From positions 1 to 14,509 of the forward strand of contig JALVIB010000021.1 of assembly GCA_027028725.1 (NCBI GenBank): DNA of 14,509 nt, written 5' to 3'. The stretch is from Candidatus Altimarinota bacterium. Lineage in GTDB: Bacteria; Patescibacteriota; Gracilibacteria; UBA4473. Below, in pieces: positions 6,303 through 11,679 of the stretch. The position numbers and the translations under genes are program-made. Positions within the stretch are counted from its first letter, which is position 1. Each line of letters opens with the position of its first letter. A model generated the notes under the pieces. That model saw only the letters and a list, made by a program, of their open reading frames with translations, was not told the DNA's origin and did not search any database.

Positions 6303-6569
6303 ATGAACTACTTACTATTTACTACTACCAGCTGTCCGAAATGTCCTAAAATGAAGGAATTTGTTCGTGAAAATCTTCAACCTGCGCTAAAGCTCCGGTC
6401 GACAGGCGCGGTTTCGGGGGAAATTTTGGATGAAACAAAACCTAATTTTATGGAACAGGTTCAGAAATACGGCGTGACAGTCGCACCGGTTTTGCTTATT
6501 TTTAAAGACGGCGAAGAAATTTTTCGCGGGTCGGAAATCTATGAAGTAGAGGATTTTTTAAAGAAATAG
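6303..6569 (+). CDS. Thioredoxin/glutaredoxin-like protein with CPKC site
   Basis: This small cytoplasmic redoxin of 88 residues has its dithiol at C11 and C14 (TTSCPKCPKM) and the cis-proline region at VAPVLLIF. The position directly before nrdG suggests it supplies electrons to the anaerobic reductase or its partners, in the manner of NrdH-like redoxins; that is inference from context. After residue 24 an unusual basic, Gly/Ser-rich stretch (PALKLRSTGAVSGE) interrupts the expected first helix-to-strand connection. At the DNA level this stretch (6381-6411) matches a palindromic element found elsewhere in the window, so it looks like an in-frame insertion. A candidate promoter abuts the ATG and no Shine-Dalgarno site is seen. 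The stop is TAG. Confidence 0.85.
   Translation: MNYLLFTTTSCPKCPKMKEFVRENLQPALKLRSTGAVSGEILDETKPNFMEQVQKYGVTVAPVLLIFKDGEEIFRGSEIYEVEDFLKK
6381..6411 (+). repeat. Palindromic element copy inside the redoxin gene
   Basis: The segment starting CCTGCGCTAAAGCTCCGG and ending GACAGGCGCGG matches the pheT copy at 12844-12874 at about 24 of 31 positions, including an identical CAGGCGCGG end. It encodes PALKLRSTGA in frame and lies where the redoxin family has a shorter connection. Confidence 0.6.
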
Positions 6570-6571
6570 AA

Positions 6572-6597
6572 CCCCCTAACCCCCTTATCAGGGGGAA
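6572..6597 (+). repeat. CCCCCT / AGGGGG palindromic element
   Basis: CCCCCTTATCAGGGGG (6580-6595) is a hairpin with five to six paired bases per side, preceded by CCCCCTAA. It lies in the short gap between the redoxin stop and nrdG. Its G-run, about 30 bases before the ATG, is too distant to act as a normal ribosome binding site. Related copies are at 1064-1092, 11339-11371, 11634-11679 and 13501-13530. Confidence 0.7.
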
Positions 6598-6626
6598 ATT
6601 TTTTGAATGATTTTAAAATTTTTATA

Positions 6627-7331
6627 ATGTTAATCGGCGGAATCCAAACCCTGACTTTACTTGATTTTCCGGGAAAAGTGGCGACGACAATTTTTACTGC
6701 CGGTTGTAATTTTCGGTGCGGATATTGTCATAATCCCGAACTGGTTTTACCGGAACTGATTAAGAAAAATCGACATGATTTTATCCCCGAAGAAAAGTTT
6801 TTTAATTTCCTAAAATCCCGCGAAAATTTCCTTGACGGAGTGGCGATTACGGGTGGAGAACCAACAATGCAACCTGATTTAGTCGAGTTTATCGCGAAAA
6901 TTAAGGAGATGGGATTTCTTGTGAAACTGGATACGAATGGAACGAATCCCCAAATGTTAAAAGAAATAATCTCGCGGGATTTAGTCGATTATTTTGCGAT
7001 GGATATTAAGTTTCCGCTGGAAATTTATGACAAAATAACCAATGTTCAAATTCCCGCGAAAATTTTTCAGGAATCAATTGATTTAATTCGTAATTCTGGG
7101 GCGGATTATGAATTTCGGACAACCGTCATTGCGGAATATCACACGCCAGAAATTATCGAGAAAATCGCTAAATCTGTGCAAGGTTGCCGTCGCTACACTC
7201 TGCAAAATTTCCGTCCCGACTACACTCTAGATAAAAAATTCGCGGGATTTCACGGTTTGACCGAGTCCAAGATGCAGGAACTGCAAAAAATCGCGGAGAA
7301 GTATGTGGAGGAGGTGAAAGTTATTGGGTAA
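6627..7331 (+). CDS. nrdG: Anaerobic ribonucleotide reductase activating protein (radical SAM)
   Basis: This radical S-adenosylmethionine activase abstracts hydrogen from the NrdD glycine to make the glycyl radical. At 234 residues it carries the CX3CX2C iron-sulfur motif at C27, C31 and C34 (GCNFRCGYCHNPE). The AdoMet-binding glycine-rich stretch AITGGEPT and the strand 'VKLDTNGTNP' are typical of the longer NrdG-like activases. I chose the ATG at 6627 (MLIGGIQTLTLLDFPGKVAT) because family members begin at this point. A TTG at 6603 in the same frame would add eight residues. The gene follows the redoxin gene after a repeat and is separated from nrdD only by the DUF3800 insert and the redoxin. 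Four motif copies encode SRE, SRD, IPAK and FAG. Confidence 0.93.
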   Translation: MLIGGIQTLTLLDFPGKVATTIFTAGCNFRCGYCHNPELVLPELIKKNRHDFIPEEKFFNFLKSRENFLDGVAITGGEPTMQPDLVEFIAKIKEMGFLVKLDTNGTNPQMLKEIISRDLVDYFAMDIKFPLEIYDKITNVQIPAKIFQESIDLIRNSGADYEFRTTVIAEYHTPEIIEKIAKSVQGCRRYTLQNFRPDYTLDKKFAGFHGLTESKMQELQKIAEKYVEEVKVIG

Positions 7332-7335
7332 AAAT

Positions 7336-7363
7336 TTGACAATGTTTTTATATTTATTATTTT
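7336..7363 (+). promoter_or_regulatory. Candidate promoter for the gene at 7393
   Basis: A perfect TTGACA (7336-7341), a 16-base spacer and TATTTT (7358-7363) begin four bases after the nrdG stop. The -10 box is weak and the surrounding DNA is AT-rich. Confidence 0.4.
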
Positions 7364-7392
7364 GTAGATGATATATTTTAACCAAATTTATA

Positions 7393-7740
7393 ATGAAAAA
7401 GAAAAGAATAAGTGTTTGTCCGTTTTTTGAGATATCAAAGAATAAGTCTGCATTTGATGATGGCAATTATTATAAATATATAGCAGAATGCAAATTATCG
7501 GGATATAAATTATTTTCTAGTACGCTTGTGAGTGATGCTTATGAAGCATATAAATCTGCGATAAAAGAAGAGCTTAAAGATAAGGAGTTTCCTTGTGGAA
7601 CAGAAGAGCACAAGGAATGTCCTTTGTATACAAAAGAAGTAAACAAACAATTATTAGAAGTTAGGAAAAATACATTAAAGGGAATTTTAATTGAAAGAGC
7701 TAAGGGCTTAAGTGATAAAGATTTGGGGATTTCAAATTAA
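7393..7740 (+). CDS. Hypothetical four-cysteine protein, AT-rich
   Basis: This 115-residue soluble protein matches no family I can name. It has four cysteines, C9 (VCPFF), C33, C68 (PCG) and C76 (ECPLY). A Cys-Pro near each end and a paired C68/C76 could bind zinc or an iron-sulfur cluster, but that is inference. The rest is Lys/Glu-rich and helical. The gene is AT-rich and free of the dispersed motif, like the other presumed acquired genes here. It is convergent with ruvX, and the 18-base gap (7741-7758) consists of little more than one motif copy. The ATG at 7393 has no Shine-Dalgarno site. Confidence 0.7.
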   Translation: MKKKRISVCPFFEISKNKSAFDDGNYYKYIAECKLSGYKLFSSTLVSDAYEAYKSAIKEELKDKEFPCGTEEHKECPLYTKEVNKQLLEVRKNTLKGILIERAKGLSDKDLGISN

Positions 7741-7758
7741 AATCCCGCGATTTTTTTT

Positions 7759-8247
7759 CTAACTCTCCAGCCAGTACTCCAAAATTCGCGCCGCGGCTAA
7801 ATCATCAATTCGTTGTTTTGGCTGATTGGATTTCCCGCGAAAAAATGTTTCTTGTGAAGAATTTCGTTCGTTTACAAACTCAATATTTTCAATATCCAAA
7901 AATCCCGCTGTGCCCCGCAAGGCGGTGGCGAAATTTCGGATTTTCTGACAAACATTATTTTCCGTGCCATCGCCAGAAATCGGCAAACCAATCACTAATT
8001 GTTGACATTTTTTCGCCTTATACAATTCCAAAATTTTTTCGCGGGCTTTTGCCGTTTCCACAATTTCCAGCGGAAAAACTACCACGCCATCAGGCGACCA
8101 CGCCAGTCCGCAAAACTTTTCGCCATAATCAAAAGCCAGAATAGGGGATTTTTTCGTCCCGCGGCTTCGCTCGGGATAAACTTCATTTTGGGCAGTATTA
8201 ATCTGCTCCATGCTTTGTAAAATTGTTTTACTTAGTTTCTTTTTCAT
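7759..8247 (-). CDS. ruvX: Putative pre-16S rRNA nuclease, RuvX/YqgF family
   Basis: This RNase H-fold protein of the YqgF family has proposed roles in pre-16S rRNA 5' maturation or Holliday-junction processing. The first acidic motif is FDYGEKFCGLAW, then VIGLPISGDG, FVNERNSS (the usual DERLT position) and DDLAAARILEYWL near the end, with the expected acidic residues in place. The core domain is about 125 residues, as usual. In front of it lies an atypical leader with YPERSRG (about residues 24-30), encoded by a palindromic repeat at 8157-8176. The start is uncertain: the ATG at 8247 overlaps the upstream stop by 20 bases, a second in-frame ATG is at 8211, and TTG at 8259 is also open. It is the last gene of a secG, solute-binding protein, ruvX series. 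The stop is TAG. Confidence 0.85.
   Translation of the reverse strand: MKKKLSKTILQSMEQINTAQNEVYPERSRGTKKSPILAFDYGEKFCGLAWSPDGVVVFPLEIVETAKAREKILELYKAKKCQQLVIGLPISGDGTENNVCQKIRNFATALRGTAGFLDIENIEFVNERNSSQETFFRGKSNQPKQRIDDLAAARILEYWLES
8157..8176. repeat. Palindromic element in the ruvX 5' region
   Basis: TCCCGCGGCTTCGCTCGGGA is an imperfect inverted repeat. On the coding strand it gives YPERSRG. I recognise this as the translated form of a dispersed bacterial repeat often seen between genes; this is recall, not a search result. It lies in frame between the start codon and the YqgF domain. Confidence 0.65.
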
Positions 8248-10021
8248 CAGTTTTTTCAAGTAATTCTGGTGGAATTATCTCGCGGTAATCAGGCTTTAAT
8301 TCGTCTTCCGCTCCAAATAACCAAGAAAAATATCCCGCGAATTTTGATTTATGTTTCGGCCAGTCCCAGTCTCGTTTTTGGCTGAAATGCCATTTCTCAA
8401 TTCCAAAAAATCTTTCAGAATGTTTACGGATTTTGCCGAAAGTTTTAGAAAATCCCAACAAATCGTGGTTAACCAACAAATAATATTTCGGCGTAGCCAG
8501 CGGAATAACCGGAATAATGTCGTCCAGTTTTTGGTTTAGCGTAAACAAATCAGAAACCGCTCCGCTGAACCGCACTTCCTCAATCAAATAATCAACATCA
8601 GGATTAGTTAAATTCGCGAGATTTAGTTTGCCGCTTTGGGAAGAATGCCAACTCGACAAACTGTCCGGATTTTGCGAGAAATTTTGCCCAAAAAATACCA
8701 AATCATAATCCCGTTCACGCAGAGCTTGCTGAAATTTCGCGGGATTTAAGACTTCCAAATCAATATCAATGTCCAGTTCTTTTTCCCAAACTCGCGCCAT
8801 ATTTTGCGCTAATCGAGAATAAATTGCCGGTGCGGTAGAAGTTATCATTTTCAATTTCACGGGCTGGTCTTTATAAAACCGAAGTTCTTCTTTTTTATGA
8901 TATTTAAATCCTTTGTCGCGCAAAATTCGGCGAGCTCCGCTATAATCGGGTTCTTGCCAGTCTTCCACTCCTTCAAAAAAGAAAACGGAATCAATTCTCG
9001 TCCAGCCTTTTTCTTTACTCAAAACTTTGTTTTTATCAACACTCATGCTCAAAGCCTCGCGCAAATGTGGATTTGCCGGCAGAGGACGATCTAAATTAAA
9101 GAAAACGCCAATAAATCGCGGTAAAACATATTCTCGTCGGGCGTATTCGCCGTACAAATTTTCTTCAAGTTCGTCCACTTGATTCGTCTTCAAATGCGAA
9201 TAAAAAGTTGTCCAGCGGTTATCGTCCTTTAAGTAATCAAATTTTTGGTAAACATAAAAAACAAATTGTTTGATATAAGGATTTCCCGCGAAAAAATGTT
9301 CGTTTCGTTCCAAAAAAATCCGCGTCAAACCCCGATCATCGTGGACAATATTTTGCAAAACATAAGGTCCCGCGGCAATTGGTCGTTTATTCGCGGGCAG
9401 TTCTGGATCATTAATTTCTTCAATTAAAGCGTTTTCATAACTTTTTTTCCGCAAAATTGGCGTTGTCAATAAGTTTGAAAAATAAGCGTTTGGCTCTAAT
9501 AAGTTGAACGCCACGGTGTTTTTATCAATCACATCGATCGTAATGTATTCAAAAGCTCGTTTCAGCGCATCGTTTTGGAAACCATCGTTTTGGATGACAT
9601 CTTCAAAAGTAAATAAAACATCATCAATAGTAACTGGTTCACCATTAGAAAATTTCGCGGAATTTTTTAATGTCAAAAAATATTTTTTACCGTCTTCCGA
9701 GACGCGCAAAGTCGCCAAACCATCTTCAATATCGCCGCTAACTGGATTGTGTTGCAATAATCCCGCGAAAATAAGTTGTTTCAAATCCAAATCAAGTAAA
9801 GAACTATCACTAGCCAGAGGACTGATGTTTTTGATTTCCCCAATAGTTGATTCGGTGAAAATTCCACCTTCTTTCGGTACCCACTTGGAATGAGCGAGAA
9901 AAAATTTATGCCAAGAAATTCCCGCGAAAATAATTAATCCCACGAGTAAAATCCCGCCGAAAAAGATTCTTTTCCGAAAAAAGAAGTTCTTAACTGCTGA
10001 TCGTGAATAGCGTGGTCGCAT
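8228..10021 (-). CDS. Membrane-anchored family 5 solute-binding protein (peptide/nickel-type)
   Basis: This 597-residue extracytoplasmic solute-binding protein resembles the OppA/DppA (SBP_bac_5) family. A basic N-terminus (MRPRYSRSAVKNFFFRKR) is followed by one hydrophobic segment at about residues 19-37. There is no lipobox cysteine, so I infer an uncleaved anchor instead of a lipoprotein. Family signatures are the stretch with LLDLDLKQLIFAGLLQH, then LRVSEDGKKYFLTLKNSAKF and EPVTIDDVLFTFEDV, and the later ALSMSVDKNKVL segment. No permease or ATPase gene is next to it, so the substrate and partner are unknown. The 18-base gap to secG is essentially one copy of the dispersed motif. At least four FAG tripeptides and one NPAK come from motif copies in the gene. 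Confidence 0.9.
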   Translation of the reverse strand: MRPRYSRSAVKNFFFRKRIFFGGILLVGLIIFAGISWHKFFLAHSKWVPKEGGIFTESTIGEIKNISPLASDSSLLDLDLKQLIFAGLLQHNPVSGDIEDGLATLRVSEDGKKYFLTLKNSAKFSNGEPVTIDDVLFTFEDVIQNDGFQNDALKRAFEYITIDVIDKNTVAFNLLEPNAYFSNLLTTPILRKKSYENALIEEINDPELPANKRPIAAGPYVLQNIVHDDRGLTRIFLERNEHFFAGNPYIKQFVFYVYQKFDYLKDDNRWTTFYSHLKTNQVDELEENLYGEYARREYVLPRFIGVFFNLDRPLPANPHLREALSMSVDKNKVLSKEKGWTRIDSVFFFEGVEDWQEPDYSGARRILRDKGFKYHKKEELRFYKDQPVKLKMITSTAPAIYSRLAQNMARVWEKELDIDIDLEVLNPAKFQQALRERDYDLVFFGQNFSQNPDSLSSWHSSQSGKLNLANLTNPDVDYLIEEVRFSGAVSDLFTLNQKLDDIIPVIPLATPKYYLLVNHDLLGFSKTFGKIRKHSERFFGIEKWHFSQKRDWDWPKHKSKFAGYFSWLFGAEDELKPDYREIIPPELLEKTDEKETK

Positions 10022-10039
10022 AATTTCGCGGGATTTTAA
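10022..10039. repeat. Single motif copy forming the whole secG-SBP gap
   Basis: The gap between the secG stop and the next start is AATTTCGCGGGATTTTAA, that is, one copy of the dispersed motif with its A/T flanks. The gap at 7741-7758 is the same case. Confidence 0.75.
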
Positions 10040-10252
10040 TTAAATCCAAAACATCGCGTAAAAACCGCCCGCGAAGAATAAAATAGATAAAACCACAGTC
10101 GCTTGGTGCAAGAATTTATCAGCTCCACGGCGAGTTTGCGCGATTTCTTCACCAGTTCCGCCCATCATAGTTCCTAGTCCCGCGTTTTTTTGTTGTAATA
10201 AAATTACAATAATTAAGAGCACGGAAACGATTGTGTAAGCAATTTTAAACAT
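10040..10252 (-). CDS. secG: Preprotein translocase subunit SecG
   Basis: This 70-residue inner-membrane subunit of the SecYEG channel aids protein export. Two hydrophobic segments (about residues 3-20 and 48-67) flank the conserved cytoplasmic loop with LLQQKNAGLG, GGTGEE and RRGADKFLHQAT, which are typical of the family. The length is normal for SecG. A promoter lies at 10276-10303 and no Shine-Dalgarno site precedes the ATG at 10252. It is the first gene of a probable secG, solute-binding protein, ruvX unit on the minus strand. Confidence 0.93.
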   Translation of the reverse strand: MFKIAYTIVSVLLIIVILLQQKNAGLGTMMGGTGEEIAQTRRGADKFLHQATVVLSILFFAGGFYAMFWI

Positions 10253-10275
10253 ATTGAAACTTTTAAATCACGAGA

Positions 10276-10303
10276 ATTTTAGTAACTGACTTTAATTAGT
10301 CAA
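10276..10303 (-). promoter_or_regulatory. Promoter for secG and downstream genes
   Basis: On the minus strand TTGACT (10303-10298), a 16-base spacer and TAAAAT (10281-10276) lie about 24 bases before the secG ATG. A dispersed-motif copy (10308-10315) lies directly upstream of the -35 box. Confidence 0.65.
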
Positions 10304-10463
10304 TTTTTCGCGGGATTTCTTTGTTTGTTGCCGGCATATAGACTTGTCCAGAATCTAAAAAAGAGATCCTGAAATAAATTCAGGATGACAAAAGGAACAG
10401 GAAGTAGATTGCTTTCTCCGTAGGGCGGGGGGCGCAATGACGATTGAAAATCCCGCGAAATTT
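10304..10463. repeat. Motif-flanked intergenic block with hairpin element
   Basis: Inverted motif copies (TCGCGGGA at 10308-10315 and TCCCGCGA at 10451-10458) bracket about 130 bases. Inside is a perfect hairpin with 8-bp arms, ATCCTGAA (10366-10373) and TTCAGGAT (10379-10386), around ATAAA. A G-rich run (GGGCGGGGGGCGC) then leads to CAATGACG. The hairpin followed by GACA looks like a dispersed intergenic repeat known from many bacteria. No gene is seen in this block. Confidence 0.65.
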
Positions 10464-10862
10464 TTAATCCTCAAACCAGTGAATAATTCCGTTGGCGACA
10501 GATAGAACAAAGCCCACAATAAAGTAAGTTCCCCAGCCGATAATGGTAAATTTGGCGTCTAAATCTAGGAAAATTGCTAGTTTTTCCAATAATAAAAGCA
10601 CAAAAGCGTTTATCACAAACCCGAATAAACCAACCGTTAAAAATCGGATTGGTAAAGTAACTAATTTCAAAATTGGTTTTATAAATCCGTTTAAAAAACC
10701 GAACAAGGCAGCCAGTAAGGCAAAAGTCAGCCAGTTTGCATCGATATGGAATTTTCCGTGAAAATATGTGTCAACCAAAGTGTTGAAATTCTCACTCAAA
10801 TACCAAAAGAGTAGGGAATTTAGTATAACCGAAAGAATGATTTTTTTATGAAATTTCATCAT
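10464..10862 (-). CDS. YvlD/phage holin 4-2 type membrane protein
   Basis: This integral membrane protein of 132 residues has four hydrophobic segments. The segments around ALLAALFGFLNGFIKPILKL, PIRFLTVGLFGFVINAFVLL and IIGWGTYFIVGFVLSVANGI match the small YvlD (phage holin 4-2) family, whose biochemical role is not settled. The frame is open back to a TTG at 10895. However, that TTG is the first half of a TTGACA -35 box, so I place the start at the ATGATG of 10862/10859, where transcription is also predicted to begin. No Shine-Dalgarno site is seen. A motif copy (10451-10458) lies immediately after the stop. Confidence 0.85.
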   Translation of the reverse strand: MMKFHKKIILSVILNSLLFWYLSENFNTLVDTYFHGKFHIDANWLTFALLAALFGFLNGFIKPILKLVTLPIRFLTVGLFGFVINAFVLLLLEKLAIFLDLDAKFTIIGWGTYFIVGFVLSVANGIIHWFED

Positions 10863-10866
10863 TTCA

Positions 10867-10895
10867 ATTGTGCCAATTCTGTTTGGAGTTGTCAA
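10867..10895 (-). promoter_or_regulatory. Promoter abutting the YvlD-like gene
   Basis: On the minus strand a perfect TTGACA (10895-10890), a 17-base spacer and CACAAT (10872-10867), with TG upstream of the -10 box, lie four bases before the ATG at 10862. Transcription would start at or next to the start codon, giving a leaderless or nearly leaderless mRNA. Confidence 0.6.
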
Positions 10896-10939
10896 AACAG
10901 AAATTTCGCGGGGCTTTGGCTTTCCTAAAAAAATTTTCC

Positions 10940-10965
10940 AAAAAAGACAGATTGTGGAATCTGCC
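10940..10965 (-). terminator. Rho-independent terminator of the tRNA operon
   Basis: On the minus strand GGCAGATT (10965-10958), loop CCAC and AATCTGTC (10953-10946) form an 8-bp stem with one G-T pair, followed directly by six T residues (10945-10940). It lies about 20 bases after the initiator tRNA. Confidence 0.88.
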
Positions 10966-10985
10966 TTAAATTAGATTAATTTCGT

Positions 10986-11060
<75 letters not shown>

Positions 11061-11071
11061 GTGTGTTAAAT

Positions 11072-11169
11072 GAATGGCGTGCCATTCGAAGCTTTTTGTC
11101 CATCCTTCGCTAAAAGCTACGGAGGACATTCTTCGCAGAAATCTAGTTTACTACTAAAAGCGAAGAATG
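11072..11169. repeat. Hairpins and palindromic element in the tRNA spacer
   Basis: The spacer between the tRNAs holds three inverted repeats. GAATGGC/GCCATTC (11072-11087) is a tight hairpin. CCTTCG and CGGAGG (about 11104-11125) enclose TAAAAGC and match the element family seen at 12841-12874. CATTCTTCGC (11127-11136) pairs with GCGAAGAATG (11160-11169), whose last two bases lie in the tRNA-Ile CCA end. Such structures could guide 3' processing of tRNA-Ile or simply be repeat insertions. Confidence 0.65.
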
Positions 11170-11244
11170 GTGGGCACACCAGGACTTGAACCTGGGACCT
11201 CGTCCTTATCAGAGACGCGCTCTAACCAGCTGAGCTATGTGCCC
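11168..11244 (-). tRNA. tRNA-Ile (GAT)
   Basis: A complete 77-base cloverleaf with encoded CCA (11170-11168). The acceptor stem GGGCACA/TGTGCCC is fully paired, the D stem is GCTC/GAGC, the anticodon loop CTGATAA gives GAT, and the T arm is CCAGG TTCAAGT CCTGG. It is the first gene of the operon, behind the promoter at 11267-11294. Confidence 0.96.
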
Positions 11245-11266
11245 GAAGTTGTAAAGAACTGCCGAG

Positions 11267-11294
11267 ATTTTAGAAAAAACTAGGTGTCTGTCAA
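11267..11294 (-). promoter_or_regulatory. Promoter of the tRNA-Ile/tRNA-fMet operon
   Basis: On the minus strand a perfect TTGACA (11294-11289), a 16-base spacer and TAAAAT (11272-11267) lie about 22 bases before the tRNA-Ile 5' end. A motif copy (11321-11328) lies some 25 bases upstream of the -35 box. Confidence 0.75.
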
Positions 11295-11338
11295 TTTCAT
11301 TTTGGATAATTTTTGGAAAATCCCGCGAAATTTTTAAC

Positions 11339-11371
11339 CTCACCCTCGCCCTCTCCTAAAAGGAGAGGGAA
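11339..11371 (+). repeat. CCCTCTCCT / AGGAGAGGG palindromic element
   Basis: CCCTCTCCT and AGGAGAGGG pair perfectly around two A residues (11350-11369), preceded by CCTCACCCTCG. It lies downstream of the YtxH-like gene. It has no trailing T-run, so it is more likely a dispersed repeat than a terminator. A second, interrupted copy lies at 11634-11679. Confidence 0.7.
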
Positions 11372-11407
11372 TATAAAAGAATTTGGAGAAATAGGAATAC
11401 TTGCTAA

Positions 11408-11590
11408 CTATTCCTTCTCTTTCTTAAAGCAGTTCCACAATTTTTTTCCACCAGCGCCGATTCCGTCGCTTAATTTATCGCGGCATTCTTTGCCTTTTTT
11501 GGAACTTAACAATAAGGACATTACCGAACCGATTGCTCCGCCGATGATTAGTCCTTTGATGAGTCCGCCTGTTTTCTTTTTTTCACTCAT
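11408..11590 (-). CDS. YtxH-like small protein
   Basis: This 60-residue protein has one glycine-rich hydrophobic segment (GLIIGGAIGSVMSLLLS, about residues 12-28) followed by SSKKGKECRDKL. That matches the YtxH pattern of a Gly-rich membrane helix, a turn with Lys-Gly, and a charged amphipathic tail. Family members are small membrane-associated proteins of uncertain, often stress-related, function. A promoter (11597-11624) ends seven bases before the ATG and there is no Shine-Dalgarno site. The gene lies between pheT and the tRNA operon, with palindromic elements on both sides. Confidence 0.7.
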   Translation of the reverse strand: MSEKKKTGGLIKGLIIGGAIGSVMSLLLSSKKGKECRDKLSDGIGAGGKKLWNCFKKEKE

Positions 11591-11596
11591 ACGATA

Positions 11597-11624
11597 ATTT
11601 TAAAAAATTCGCGGGGAAAGGCAA
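11597..11624 (-). promoter_or_regulatory. Candidate promoter for the YtxH-like gene
   Basis: On the minus strand TTGCCT (11624-11619), a 16-base spacer and TAAAAT (11602-11597) predict a start at about 11590, the first base of the ATG. A variant of the dispersed motif (CCCCGCGAA) lies within the spacer. Confidence 0.5.
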
Positions 11625-11633
11625 TTTTTTCTA

Positions 11634-11679
11634 CCTCACCCCAACCCTCCCGAGAACTCGGGACTGCTAGGAGAGGGAA
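11634..11679 (+). repeat. Interrupted palindromic element carrying the pheT stop
   Basis: A C-rich arm (CCTCACCCCAACCCTC) and a closing arm AGGAGAGGG match the copy at 11339-11371, but the centre holds a further hairpin, TCCCGAGAACTCGGGA (11649-11664). Read on the minus strand, the AGGAGAGGG arm encodes the last pheT residues (SLS) and its TAG stop (11669-11667). Confidence 0.65.

Noticed and set aside
6580..6595. CCCCCTTATCAGGGGG as a terminator between the redoxin and nrdG
   Set aside because: The hairpin is followed by AAATTTTTT, which could resemble a terminator, but the same element occurs inside pheT and elsewhere, so it is better explained as a dispersed repeat. Partial termination cannot be excluded.
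7818..8144. A 108-residue plus-strand ORF opposite ruvX
   Set aside because: It lies antisense to recognisable YqgF motifs and has no family features or promoter of its own.
10863..10895. TTG at 10895 as the start of the YvlD-like gene
   Set aside because: The TTG is part of a perfect TTGACA -35 box with a matching -10 box, and family homology begins after the downstream ATGATG.
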